Part shown: piece after piece, positions 5,445-5,577 of the stretch
Position numbering within the stretch: position 1 is the first letter of the stretch
Layout: each line of letters begins with the position of its first letter
The notes under the pieces: model-generated
What the model was told of the DNA's origin: nothing
What the model saw: the letters and a program-made list of their open reading frames with translations, nothing else
The model's database searches: none
Program-made: the position numbers and the translations under genes
Origin: UBA1206 sp041672465
GTDB taxonomy: Bacteria > Bacillota > Clostridia > Oscillospirales > CAG-382
Reading direction: 5' to 3'
NCBI GenBank assembly: GCA_041672465.1
Contig: JBAYZO010000080.1
Location: 1 to 5,577 of the forward strand
DNA length: 5,577 nt

Positions 5445-5577
5445 GAAAAAGCGTTAATTCCCAAAGTAAATTCCACAGTTGGTAGGGGGTTGAAATTAGA
5501 TTGAGAAATCAGTGGAAGTTTGTTTGAGAAACACGAAAAAGAATAAAAAGAAGAATCAAAAAGCAGTATAAAATAGC
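5445..5577 (+). promoter_or_regulatory. Non-coding AT-rich region after rplA with a long imperfect stem (possible L10-type leader)
   Basis: No ATG-started gene is visible here. Two arms can pair: CAAA-gt-AAATTCCAC (5462-5476) with GTGGAA-g-TTT-g-TTTG (5512-5526), giving 13 base pairs around a 35-nt loop. The position between rplA and the expected rplJ is where L10 leaders normally lie, but I do not recognise the consensus L10 motifs. The remainder is purine- and A-rich and ends in GTATAAAATAGC, which contains a -10-like TATAAA without a clear -35. It may also be low-quality contig-end sequence. Confidence 0.35.

Overview
The window looks like chromosomal DNA of a low-to-mid GC bacterium, most likely a member of Bacillota, class Clostridia (inference). 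The support is the gene order rpmG-secE-nusG-rplK-rplA, a four-cysteine zinc-ribbon L33, a short single-span SecE, strong GGAGG-type ribosome binding sites and near-perfect TTGACA/TATAAT promoters. No gene here fixes the species.

Right half (about 3139-5577, plus strand): a conserved transcription/translation operon. A consensus promoter at 3139-3167 drives a leader of about 120 nt. The leader carries a terminator-like hairpin with a T-run (3181-3211) and a six-codon micro-ORF that overlaps the rpmG start. Then follow rpmG (L33), secE (preprotein translocase subunit), nusG (transcription factor), rplK (L11) and rplA (L1). The 101-nt nusG-rplK gap holds a structure matching the ribosomal L1 autoregulatory mRNA site. 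After rplA, the last 133 nt are AT-rich and non-coding, with a long imperfect stem that may be the start of an L10-type leader for rplJ-rplL beyond the window.

Left half (1-3079, minus strand): a divergently transcribed accessory operon with its own consensus promoter (3051-3079). Gene 1 is an unusual three-part protein: an N-terminal nucleotidyltransferase-like domain, one membrane span and about eleven MORN repeats. Gene 2 is a small SLOG/Rossmann protein of the DUF2493 type. Gene 3 is a conserved uncharacterised protein with a PD-(D/E)XK-like D...ExQ signature and a C-terminal helical, possibly DNA-binding, part. It is interrupted by one in-frame TAA while the reading frame continues intact to the window edge. 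It also appears to carry a small palindromic repeat inserted in frame just before the putative catalytic core.

The two operons start from promoters whose -35 boxes lie in a perfect 10-bp inverted repeat. The most interesting material is the fusion protein and its two partners, the broken but otherwise open gene with its in-frame palindromic element, and the leader structures of the ribosomal operon.
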